From assembly GCA_905235425.1 (NCBI GenBank), contig CAJOKY010000155.1, forward strand, positions 1 through 5,731: 5,731 nucleotides of DNA, read 5' to 3'. The position numbers and the translations under genes are program-made. This document shows positions 1 to 5,452 of the stretch, piece after piece. Under the pieces are notes generated by a model. That model had not been told where the DNA came from. It worked only from the letters and a program-made list of their open reading frames with translations, and did not search any database. Within the stretch, counting starts at the first letter, position 1. Every line of letters starts with the position of its first letter. The DNA is from an uncultured Selenomonadaceae bacterium (GTDB taxonomy: Bacteria; Bacillota; Negativicutes; Selenomonadales; Selenomonadaceae).

Positions 1-856
1 CAAGCCCTTCACCTACGCCGACCCATTTCACCGGAATATTTAATTCTTCCTTAATGCCGATAATCATTCCGCCTTTAGCCGTACCGTCCAACTTCGTCAA
101 GACAATTCCCGTAATATCGGCAGACTTAGCAAAAAGTTCCGCTTGCCTCAAGGCATTTTGTCCCGTTGTGGCGTCAAGTACCAGCAAAACTTCATGCGGC
201 GCGCCGGGTATGCCCTTGCCGATAATGCGGTTAATTTTTTTCAACTCTTCCATAAGGTTGAATTTATTTTGCAGGCGTCCGGCAGTATCGACAATCAGCA
301 CGTCAACATTTTTTGCAACGGCAGACCGCGCGGCGTCCAATGCTACGGAAGAAGGGTTGGAACCCTCACTGTGCTTTATAATTTCTGCGCCGGTACGATT
401 AGCCCAAATTTCAAGCTGTTCAATCGCACCTGCGCGAAAAGTATCAGCGGCGGCTACCATAACTTTTTTACCGCGCTCGGCGTAGTACGCGCTTAACTTT
501 CCTATCGTCGTAGTTTTACCCGCGCCGTTTACGCCAATCATCAAAATAACTTTTGGCGGATCGACTTCCGCCGTTACGCCTTCCTCTCCAATCAGAATTT
601 CACGTATTTGGTTGGAGAGGAATTTTTTTACGTCATCTGCAGATTTTATTTCGGCTTTACGTACGCCTTTTCGTAAATCTTCCATTAATTTTTCCGTCGT
701 CTTTGTGCCAACGTCTGACATTATCAGTGTTTCTTCCAATTCGTCCAAAAGTTCGTCGTCAATTTTTACCGAGCCGTGCAAAAGTTCATCAAGTTTATCT
801 GCTAATTTTTCACGAGTCTTTGAAAGTCCCGACATCAATTTATCAAAAAATCCCAT
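1..856 (-). CDS. ftsY: FtsY, signal recognition particle receptor GTPase (3' end cut off by window)
   Basis: FtsY is the membrane-associated receptor for the SRP (Ffh plus 4.5S/scRNA). The two GTPases dock, hand the ribosome to SecYEG and hydrolyse GTP to separate. The 285 visible codons show an NG-domain: a helical N domain (about 1-95), P-loop GVNGAGKT (108-115), DTFR (138-141), DTAGR (190-194), TKLD guanine-specificity motif (254-257) and the VGVGE segment (279-283). Only the last 20-25 or so residues, including the usual DLxPF tail, lie beyond the left edge. The A domain is almost absent, as in many Firmicutes FtsY proteins, so membrane binding would rest on the N-terminal helix starting MGFFDKL. 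The ATG at 856 is preferred over the in-frame ATG at 862 because AAGAGGG at 866-872 is 9 nt from the former and only 3 nt from the latter. It is the last visible gene of the minus-strand cluster, 51 nt after the transporter. Identification is secure. Confidence 0.98.
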   Translation of the reverse strand, partial: MGFFDKLMSGLSKTREKLADKLDELLHGSVKIDDELLDELEETLIMSDVGTKTTEKLMEDLRKGVRKAEIKSADDVKKFLSNQIREILIGEEGVTAEVDPPKVILMIGVNGAGKTTTIGKLSAYYAERGKKVMVAAADTFRAGAIEQLEIWANRTGAEIIKHSEGSNPSSVALDAARSAVAKNVDVLIVDTAGRLQNKFNLMEELKKINRIIGKGIPGAPHEVLLVLDATTGQNALRQAELFAKSADITGIVLTKLDGTAKGGMIIGIKEELNIPVKWVGVGEGL

Positions 857-865
857 AAGCATTTA

Positions 866-872
866 CCCTCTT
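866..872 (-). promoter_or_regulatory. Ribosome binding site of ftsY
   Basis: AAGAGGG on the minus strand lies 9 nt before the ATG at 856. It decides between two in-frame ATG codons six bases apart (862 and 856) in favour of 856. It sits just downstream, in reading direction, of the 7-bp repeat array at 882-916. Confidence 0.75.
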
Positions 873-881
873 AGCGTTTAG

Positions 882-916
882 ACTACTCACTATTCACTAC
901 TCACTACTTACCACGT
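882..916. repeat. 7-bp tandem repeat array between transporter gene and ftsY
   Basis: Plus-strand heptads in perfect register: ACTACTC (882-888), ACTATTC (889-895), ACTACTC (896-902), ACTACTT (903-909), then a decayed ACCACGT (910-916). The array carries the TAA stop codon of the transporter gene (908-910) and encodes its last residue. It fills most of the 51-nt gap to ftsY. The same ACTACTY heptad recurs at 3405-3439. Confidence 0.85.
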
Positions 917-2122
917 AAAAAATCCTGCTATGCTCGCACTCATCAACGAAACAAGAATACCGGAAAGAATCATATATTTCACGTTCGCAGAAATTAAATC
1001 TACTTTGTCTTTGTTTACAATGCCGTTGAAAGTTCCAAGCAAAATTCCTACTGTACCCAAATTTGCAAAACTCGTAACAAATACAGTTAAGACGCATTGC
1101 ATATGTCGGCTGAAATTTTCCATAAGCGGCTGTGCTTGCAACATTACGACAAATTCATTAGTTACCAACTTTGTACCCATAAACTGCGCCAGTTGCCAAG
1201 CTTCATTTGTTTCAGGAACCATAAGCCATGCGGCGGGAAACATTACAATACCCAATGCCGCCTCCAAACTTACGGCAGGGTGTATGAAAGCCAATCCCGC
1301 GTTGATCAATTTTGCAAGCGATATGAAGGCTATTACCATGACGGTTACGATAAAAATCAATTTGCCCGCGCCGATTATTGAACTTCCAAGCATGCTGAAG
1401 AAAGGCACCTTTTTTAAGTTGTCTGAAACGATTAACGCGGAGTCTTCTTCGACAGGTGAAACTTTCACGGGGTATAAAATGTGCGCTATCATAAGGGCGT
1501 TTATGACGTTAAGCGGTATCGCCGTTAAAACAAATTCCGCCGGCATCATCTGTATATAACTTCCGACAATTCCGGCAGAGACGCAACTCATTGACATTAT
1601 CGCAATGGTTAAGCAACGCTCCTTTGATATTTGTTTAAGTTGCGTCGTTGAAATTGCCTGCACGTCAGGATTGCCCAAGACTACCATTTCAACTGCGAAG
1701 AAAGATTCAAATTGCGGCGCGTGAGTAATGTAGCTTAAACCGCGACCTATCCACTTTATCACAAATGGCATTATGCCGACGTAGTTTAAGATATCGAAAA
1801 GCGGCACTATCATTAAAAGCGGCATAAGCGCGGCGGTTATAAAATTCATCTGCGGTACGTTTACCCAGTTCGGCAGAGCAAACCCCACGCCTTCGTAGGC
1901 AATGCTTACAATGGAATTAAAAATTGCCGCCACGTTGATGATTAATTCCCTGCCTATTGGAAATGACGTTAAAAACCAGCCGATAAAAACATTCAGCCCC
2001 ACAAGTATGCCGACCTGTTTAGGATTAATTTTTTTTCTGTCTTTAGATAAAAGTACGGCGATTGCAAGAAATATTATTACGGCAAGCGCATTTATCGCAA
2101 CGTGTACTAAATTTCCTTCCAT
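908..2122 (-). CDS. Concentrative nucleoside transporter (CNT/NupC-NupG family)
   Basis: This is a 404-residue inner-membrane protein that fits the CNT family, which imports nucleosides by H+ or Na+ symport. Length matches bacterial NupC-type members (about 400 residues). It is very hydrophobic, with repeated membrane segments, one near the N-terminus (about 8-26). Family signatures: QFESFFAVEMVVLGNPDV (137-154), whose Glu139 matches the conserved substrate-contacting Glu of the first re-entrant loop; GTKLVTNEFV (316-325), carrying the second conserved Glu; and SFANLGTVGI (351-360), where Phe352, Asn354 and Thr357 line up with the ribose and base contacts (a Ser in Vibrio CNT). The C-terminal SASIAG segment is also typical. 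Substrate preference cannot be read from the sequence. The ATG at 2122 follows AGAGGGTAGG (2131-2140), which is itself supplied by a tandem repeat. The stop codon lies in another repeat array. The phosphatase two genes upstream could release nucleosides from nucleotides outside the membrane, but that link is inferred. Confidence 0.92.
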   Translation of the reverse strand: MEGNLVHVAINALAVIIFLAIAVLLSKDRKKINPKQVGILVGLNVFIGWFLTSFPIGRELIINVAAIFNSIVSIAYEGVGFALPNWVNVPQMNFITAALMPLLMIVPLFDILNYVGIMPFVIKWIGRGLSYITHAPQFESFFAVEMVVLGNPDVQAISTTQLKQISKERCLTIAIMSMSCVSAGIVGSYIQMMPAEFVLTAIPLNVINALMIAHILYPVKVSPVEEDSALIVSDNLKKVPFFSMLGSSIIGAGKLIFIVTVMVIAFISLAKLINAGLAFIHPAVSLEAALGIVMFPAAWLMVPETNEAWQLAQFMGTKLVTNEFVVMLQAQPLMENFSRHMQCVLTVFVTSFANLGTVGILLGTFNGIVNKDKVDLISANVKYMILSGILVSLMSASIAGFFTW

Positions 2123-2131
2123 AAAATTTAC

Positions 2132-2173
2132 CTACCCTCTACAATCTACCCTCTACAATCTACCCTCTACAAT
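2132..2173. repeat. Three perfect 14-bp tandem repeats (six heptads) between ATPase and transporter genes
   Basis: The unit CTACCCTCTACAAT occurs three times without change (2132-2145, 2146-2159, 2160-2173), followed by CT. Each unit is two heptads, CTACCCT and CTACAAT. Read on the minus strand, the array encodes the last residues of the ATPase (IVEGRL), holds its TAG stop codon (2153-2155), and then provides AGAGGGTAGG as the probable ribosome site of the transporter gene. Perfect identity of the copies suggests recent expansion or active homogenisation. Confidence 0.95.
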
Positions 2174-3370
2174 CTCTTCTCCCAAAACCCTTTGAACTTC
2201 TTCAAGCGTCGTTAAACCTGCGCGGATTTTTTCTGTACCGTCAACTGCCAAAGTTTCCAATCCCGAATCAAGCGCCGTCGCACGAATTTTATCAAGGTCT
2301 CTGCTGTACAAAATTAAATCGCGTACAGATTTTTTCACCTGCAAAATCTCATGCAAGGCAAGCCTGCCTAAATATCCCGTACCGCCGCAATGTTCGCAAC
2401 CTACCGCTTGATAAATTTTTTCCGCGCAGATTAATTTTTTCTCGTAGTCATTCGTTTCAATCAATTTTTTGCAGTGCGGACAAAGTTGACGTACCAATCT
2501 TTGAGCCACGACGCATTTTAAGGTTGACGCCAAAAGGTACGGTTCAACGCCCATTTCAATCATACGAAAAACGGCACTGCACGAATCAGCCGCGTGTAGT
2601 GTCGTAAAAATTAAATGTCCCGTCAATGCGGCGCGTACCGCAATTTTTGAAGTTTCGGCGTCGCGTGATTCGCCTACCATTAAACAGTTGGCGTCCATTC
2701 TCAGCATTGCACGAAGTCCCGCCGCGAATGTCAAGCCCGCCTTTTCATTTACCTGCACCTGCGTCACGCCGTCTATGTGTTGTTCGATAGGGTCTTCCAA
2801 CGTCATTATCGCACGTGAAGGTTGATTTAATTCACGCAGTGCCGCGTACAAAGTGGTTGACTTGCCGGAGTTCATCGGTCCCGTCAAAATTATCATGCCC
2901 GACGTTTCAGCTATTGCCTTGCGAAAAAGTTTTTCATTTTTAGAAGTAAAGCCCAAGTCCGATATATTTTTCAGCTGTCGCGCAGGATCCAGTAGACGAA
3001 TTGTCACGCTTTCCGCGCCTTCTGACGGCATAGTTGCCACGCGCATTTCTACTTTGCCGAATTGTATTGCGCCGTCAAGCGGTGAAAAAATTGTCGTAGT
3101 GTCCATTGACGCCAAAATTTTTATTCGCGCCGTCAACGATGGAGCTAAATTTATCGGCAAGGGTTCATGCAGTTCGTGTAAGTAGCCGTCTATTCTGTAG
3201 CGCACGCGCAGAAAATCTTTAATCGGTTCAAAGTGTAAATCTGTTGCTCGAACGGTTATGGCGAAGTTTAAAATTGCGTCTACAATCTGAGTTATGGATT
3301 GGTAACTGCCGCCGAAATTGTGACGGCTTTGATGTAAAAGTTTTTGTAATTTTTCTTGGAATTGGTTCAT
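2153..3370 (-). CDS. Short PilB/GspE-family assembly ATPase (type IV pilus / type II secretion type)
   Basis: This family of hexameric cytoplasmic ATPases drives assembly of type IV pili or pseudopili. Domains seen: an N2-like region (about 25-130) with ATDLHFEP and LRVRYRIDG; Walker A GPMNSGKST (164-172); Asp box TLEDPIE (190-196); Walker B region LMVGESRD (230-237) with Glu234; His box TLHA (257-260); and a four-cysteine zinc site Cys297, Cys300, Cys325, Cys328. At 405 residues it lacks the N-terminal N1 domain of full PilB/GspE (usually 500-570) and approaches the length of ComGA, but the Cys4 site is PilB/GspE-like. Walker A departs from the common GPTGSGKTT or GPTGSGKST form (Thr to Met, Gly to Asn), though the catalytic Lys170 and Ser171 remain. 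No pilC, pilT or pilin gene adjoins it. The ATG at 3370 has no Shine-Dalgarno sequence; the bases before it are C/T-rich repeat. The next in-frame codon upstream that matters is a stop (TAA at 3388-3386), so the start is forced. It is probably functional, with its partners elsewhere in the genome. Confidence 0.9.
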   Translation of the reverse strand: MNQFQEKLQKLLHQSRHNFGGSYQSITQIVDAILNFAITVRATDLHFEPIKDFLRVRYRIDGYLHELHEPLPINLAPSLTARIKILASMDTTTIFSPLDGAIQFGKVEMRVATMPSEGAESVTIRLLDPARQLKNISDLGFTSKNEKLFRKAIAETSGMIILTGPMNSGKSTTLYAALRELNQPSRAIMTLEDPIEQHIDGVTQVQVNEKAGLTFAAGLRAMLRMDANCLMVGESRDAETSKIAVRAALTGHLIFTTLHAADSCSAVFRMIEMGVEPYLLASTLKCVVAQRLVRQLCPHCKKLIETNDYEKKLICAEKIYQAVGCEHCGGTGYLGRLALHEILQVKKSVRDLILYSRDLDKIRATALDSGLETLAVDGTEKIRAGLTTLEEVQRVLGEEIVEGRL

Positions 3371-3372
3371 GA

Positions 3373-3403
3373 TAGGGATTAGGGATTAGGGAACAGGGAA
3401 CAG
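3373..3403. repeat. G-rich 7-bp tandem repeat array directly before the ATPase start codon
   Basis: Heptads TAGGGAT (3373-3379), TAGGGAT (3380-3386), TAGGGAA (3387-3393), CAGGGAA (3394-3400), then a partial CAG. The array begins two bases from the ATPase start codon (3370-3368). On the minus strand it reads TTCCCTA/ATCCCTA, which gives no purine-rich ribosome site. It abuts a second array of a different heptad at 3405-3439, and together they form the whole phosphatase-ATPase gap. Confidence 0.9.
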
Positions 3404-3404
3404 T

Positions 3405-3439
3405 ACTACTTACTACTCACTACTTACTACTTACTAAAT
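3405..3439. repeat. ACTACTY 7-bp tandem repeat array over the phosphatase stop codon
   Basis: Heptads ACTACTT (3405-3411), ACTACTC (3412-3418), ACTACTT (3419-3425), ACTACTT (3426-3432), then a decayed ACTAAAT (3433-3439). The TAG stop codon of the phosphatase gene is at 3420-3422, and its last residues (LVSSK) are translated from the repeat. The unit is the same as at 882-909, about 2.5 kb away, so this is a family of repeats and not a single chance array. Confidence 0.9.
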
Positions 3440-4709
3440 TAGCCTCTTTGACAAGTTTAACTTCGTCAATCTGCTTGCCGTCCGGCAGAAAACACTTTAT
3501 CAGCAAAGTTTTTTCGTCGCCTTCAATAGTCAAAAAATTATCCGTCTCGGGTTGAGGCGCTACAACTTTGTCAAGCGTATGATTCACCCATAAACCCGGA
3601 TATCGCACGTCGCCGCTGATGCCTGTCAAAATATAAAGCGGTCCCGTAGGATCGTCTTTAAAATTTCGTATATGCCCGCGATTTCTATATGTATGCAAAT
3701 GCGCCGTAAAAACTACGTCAACATTGAAATAGTCAAACTCCGGCATAAAATTCACGCCGACTTCCGATATACCTTCGCGCCAATCATCGCGCCCGTTTAT
3801 CTTGTACTGTAAAACGTCACGGTGTACGCAGACAATTTTCCACGCCTTTTTAGTTTCAAGTAACTCTTGACGCAACCAATTTATCTGCGCGTCAATAACG
3901 CCAGGCGCAAATGCATCAAGCTCCTGCCATTGACTGTCCAAAATCATAAAATGCGCCGCACCGAAGTCAAACGAATAATAGCGCCTGTCAAAATATTTAT
4001 TGCCATTTTCCGGCACGGCAAAATAATTTAAATATGAAATTGGGTAGCGCGCTTTCCAATCGCGCGTGTAGCATTCGTGATTGCCCATTATCGGCACGAA
4101 GGGAATTTTTGTAAGCGGCTCTTCAACCTGCGTCATCCACGCCTGCCATTGCTCTGTATCCTCGCCGTTATCGACGATATCACCCATATTAATAAAAAAT
4201 TGCGCGTCGGGATTTTTTTCAAACGCCGCCTTAGCTACGCCGCCCCAAACATTATAATCCGCTGACTGCGAATCGGGAAAAATTATCCCTTTAAATTTAT
4301 TTTCGTCATAAGTTTTCAGCGTGAATTTATCGGTAGATTTATCGCCGGCAACAATTTTAAATTCGTAGTCGGTATTCGGCTTAAGCTCGCCAATCTGCGC
4401 GGTGTACTGAATATTTTCCAGACCGTCATCCGTGAAGGTTGAGTCCTGCGCGGGAATTTGTTTAGTGTCGCCGTTAAGCGTAATTTCAACAATCGGCGAA
4501 GTCATAGGCGAATCACTCTGCCACATTATGCAACGTGACACGGCAGGATCTTTCGTGATAATCTGCCGTAAAAATTTTACCTTCAAATTGTTTACAGGCG
4601 GTGTATCTTTTTCACAACCGATTATTAAACCGCCGCCGAGCATTATGCCGGATGCAAACGCCGCCTTGATAAAATTTCGACGGCTAATTTTTTTTGACAT
4701 CATCTTCAA
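3420..4709 (-). CDS. Tat-exported purple-acid-phosphatase-like metallophosphoesterase lipoprotein
   Basis: The N-terminus carries a twin-arginine motif SRRNFIK (9-15), a short hydrophobic stretch and a lipobox LIIGC with Cys32. It should therefore fold before export by the Tat system and be lipid-anchored outside the membrane. Residues about 42-135 look like the beta-sandwich (fibronectin-III-like) N-domain of purple acid phosphatases. The catalytic domain follows, with metal-site motifs FPDSQ (144-148, Asp146), GDIVD (176-180), GNHE (209-212), VHRD (295-298, His296) and AHLH (336-339). The family's usual GHxH is AHLH here; both metal-binding histidines remain. Tyr152 may correspond to the iron-ligand tyrosine, but it sits one residue further along than in the classical motif. 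It presumably hydrolyses phosphomonoesters; the substrate is unknown. Possible starts are TTG 4709 (AAGGG 11 nt upstream), ATG 4703 and ATG 4700; all leave the signal peptide intact. The gene overlaps the HD gene by up to 26 nt, so translational coupling is likely. Confidence 0.9.
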   Translation of the reverse strand: MKMMSKKISRRNFIKAAFASGIMLGGGLIIGCEKDTPPVNNLKVKFLRQIITKDPAVSRCIMWQSDSPMTSPIVEITLNGDTKQIPAQDSTFTDDGLENIQYTAQIGELKPNTDYEFKIVAGDKSTDKFTLKTYDENKFKGIIFPDSQSADYNVWGGVAKAAFEKNPDAQFFINMGDIVDNGEDTEQWQAWMTQVEEPLTKIPFVPIMGNHECYTRDWKARYPISYLNYFAVPENGNKYFDRRYYSFDFGAAHFMILDSQWQELDAFAPGVIDAQINWLRQELLETKKAWKIVCVHRDVLQYKINGRDDWREGISEVGVNFMPEFDYFNVDVVFTAHLHTYRNRGHIRNFKDDPTGPLYILTGISGDVRYPGLWVNHTLDKVVAPQPETDNFLTIEGDEKTLLIKCFLPDGKQIDEVKLVKEANLVSSK

Positions 4710-5247
4710 AGTTTTGCATACCCTTCACGCAAAGTTCCATAAGTTCGCCGAGTTCCATGCCTAAATCTGCCGCGCCCTTCGTGATAACGTCGCGGTTACA
4801 TTTAGCGGCGAATCTTTTGTCTTTGAATTTTTTCTTCAAACTTTTAACCGACATATCCTTCATGCCTTCAGGACGCATTAACGAATAGGCGTAGACAATG
4901 CCGGTAAGTTCATCAACCGCGAAAAGGGATTTTTGACATTCGGTAACGGGTTTAACGTCGGCGCCTGTCAAGCCGTAGCCGTGAGAAATTATTGTGTCGA
5001 TATCGTCATTTGAAACGCCTTCCGGCTCTAACAATTCGCGTACGTGTTGGCAGTGTTCGTCGGGAAATTTTTCAAAGTCAACGTCATGCAGGTAACCTAT
5101 CGCCTTCCAATGATCGACATCGGCGTTAAAATGTTCAGCCATTGCGCCCATTGCCGCGCTGACTGCCGCCGCGTGTATCAGTAAATGTTCTTCGGTAGTA
5201 TGCTTGTGCAAAATTTCCTTTGCCTTGTTCAAAGTCAATTTTTCCAA
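4684..5247 (-). CDS. HD-domain protein, putative metal-dependent phosphohydrolase
   Basis: This is a 187-residue soluble protein of the HD superfamily, whose members use a metal held by His and Asp residues to hydrolyse phosphate esters, often of nucleotides. The pattern is visible as His25 (LLIHAAAV), His54-Asp55 (YLHDVDFEK), further histidines His65, His68 and His89 (ISHGYG), and Asp112 (AVDELTG). It resembles the small stand-alone HDIG-type hydrolases, but no substrate can be assigned. The C-terminal part (about 130-187) is Lys-rich and then helical. The start is TTG at 5247: AGGAGG lies 8 nt upstream and no ATG fits as well. It is the first gene of the minus-strand cluster, and its 3' end overlaps the phosphatase start, so the two are probably co-translated. 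A hairpin followed by a T-rich run sits just before the ribosome site and could modulate expression. Confidence 0.88.
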   Translation of the reverse strand: MEKLTLNKAKEILHKHTTEEHLLIHAAAVSAAMGAMAEHFNADVDHWKAIGYLHDVDFEKFPDEHCQHVRELLEPEGVSNDDIDTIISHGYGLTGADVKPVTECQKSLFAVDELTGIVYAYSLMRPEGMKDMSVKSLKKKFKDKRFAAKCNRDVITKGAADLGMELGELMELCVKGMQNFEDDVKKN

Positions 5248-5255
5248 AAAGTTTT

Positions 5256-5261
5256 CCTCCT
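5256..5261 (-). promoter_or_regulatory. Strong Shine-Dalgarno AGGAGG deciding the TTG start of the HD gene
   Basis: AGGAGG on the minus strand is separated from the TTG at 5247 by 8 nt. This near-ideal spacing supports a TTG start. Confidence 0.85.
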
Positions 5262-5268
5262 AAAAGAA

Positions 5269-5287
5269 ACGGCGCATTACACGCCGT
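5269..5287 (-). promoter_or_regulatory. Hairpin with T-rich tail in the HD gene leader (possible attenuator or operator)
   Basis: Minus strand ACGGCG, loop TGTAATG, CGCCGT is a perfect 6-bp stem, followed directly by TTCTTTT and then the AGGAGG of the HD gene. The tail is too mixed for a strong intrinsic terminator. The same bases are a palindrome that could serve as a DNA operator. The perfect stem is seen; the role is inferred. Confidence 0.4.
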
Positions 5288-5291
5288 CAAG

Positions 5292-5320
5292 TATTGCAGA
5301 AAAATTTTTTCTGTTATAAT
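5292..5320 (+). promoter_or_regulatory. Extended -10 promoter of the small toxin gene
   Basis: TGTTATAAT at 5312-5320 is a consensus extended -10 element (TGnTATAAT). A -35 box is weak: TATTGC (5292-5297) at 17 bp or TTGCAG (5294-5299) at 15 bp. Transcription would start near 5327, giving a leader of about 43 nt before the toxin ATG. Confidence 0.65.
5297..5313. repeat. AT-rich perfect inverted repeat inside the divergent promoter region
   Basis: CAGAAAAAT and TTTTTCTG form an 8-bp perfect inverted repeat around a single central T. It lies in the spacer of the rightward toxin promoter and at the likely transcription start of the leftward HD gene transcript. It could be a regulator site or simply a bend-prone A/T tract. 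Confidence 0.5.
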
Positions 5321-5341
5321 AAAAAAACGGTCGGTTGTCGG
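5313..5341 (-). promoter_or_regulatory. Candidate leftward promoter of the HD-phosphatase-ATPase-transporter-ftsY cluster
   Basis: On the minus strand, CCGACA (5341-5336) and TATAAC (5318-5313) are 17 bp apart; the -35 matches the last four bases of TTGACA. The -10 uses the same TATA bases as the rightward toxin promoter, so the two promoters would exclude each other. Start would be near 5306, about 59 nt before the TTG. Moderate support only. Confidence 0.4.
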
Positions 5342-5344
5342 CTT

Positions 5345-5361
5345 CCTCTCTCGAGAGGAGG
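5345..5361 (+). promoter_or_regulatory. Toxin ribosome binding site partly folded in a hairpin
   Basis: AGGAGGTG (5356-5363) is a near-perfect Shine-Dalgarno with GGAGG 8 nt before the ATG. Just upstream, CCTCT (5345-5349) can pair with AGAGG (5354-5358) around a CTCG loop, covering the front of the site. Sequestering the ribosome site in this way is a known feature of type I toxin mRNAs. Confidence 0.6.
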
Positions 5362-5369
5362 TGGTGTTC

Positions 5370-5450
5370 ATGACTAAGTACGAGAAAATTTCGTTGGCGT
5401 TGCAAGCAGCGCAGGTCGTCCTCACCATCGCTAGCATTATCTTAGGATAA
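5370..5450 (+). CDS. 26-residue holin-like toxin peptide (type I toxin candidate)
   Basis: The peptide MTKYEKISLALQAAQVVLTI (continuing ASIILG) has a short polar N-terminus followed by one hydrophobic helix (about residues 8-25) able to span the membrane. The M-T/S-x-Y-E start followed by a single helix resembles the 'putative holin-like toxin' (Hol_Tox) peptides of Firmicutes, distant relatives of TxpA and BsrG-type toxins, which depolarise or damage the membrane when over-produced. The start is fixed by AGGAGGTG 8 nt upstream. An in-frame extension back to 5220 is unlikely because it would run through the promoter and ribosome site. It is the only plus-strand gene here. Its own promoter lies upstream and a convergent minus-strand promoter lies about 155 nt beyond its stop, an arrangement typical of antisense-controlled type I toxins. 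The hydrophobic peptide and signals are seen; toxicity is inferred from family resemblance. Confidence 0.72.
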   Translation: MTKYEKISLALQAAQVVLTIASIILG

Positions 5451-5452
5451 TG
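5435..5452 (+). repeat. Perfect 7-bp hairpin across the toxin stop codon
   Basis: CATTATC (5435-5441), loop TTAG, GATAATG (5446-5452). The TAA stop codon lies in the 3' arm. The stem would form in both the toxin mRNA and any antisense transcript, giving matching loops that could start RNA-RNA pairing. A role is inferred only. Confidence 0.55.

Noticed and set aside
54..881. Several plus-strand open frames across the ftsY region
   Set aside because: They are shadows of ftsY, whose motifs on the minus strand are unmistakable.
930..1559. Plus-strand 209-residue open frame antisense to the transporter gene
   Set aside because: No ribosome site, odd composition, and it mirrors a clear CNT family gene on the other strand.
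3373..3403. Telomere-like TTAGGG motif in the G-rich repeat
   Set aside because: The period is 7 bp, the array is short, and the setting is a bacterial intergenic gap; it belongs with the other heptad arrays.
5220..5369. In-frame N-terminal extension making a 76-residue protein with the toxin peptide at its end
   Set aside because: It would run through the toxin promoter, the ribosome site hairpin and the 5' end of the HD gene; the AGGAGGTG site points to the ATG at 5370.
5135..5437. Minus-strand 100-residue frame overlapping the HD gene start and the toxin
   Set aside because: It has no ribosome site, lies in another frame over the HD gene start, and crosses the divergent promoters.
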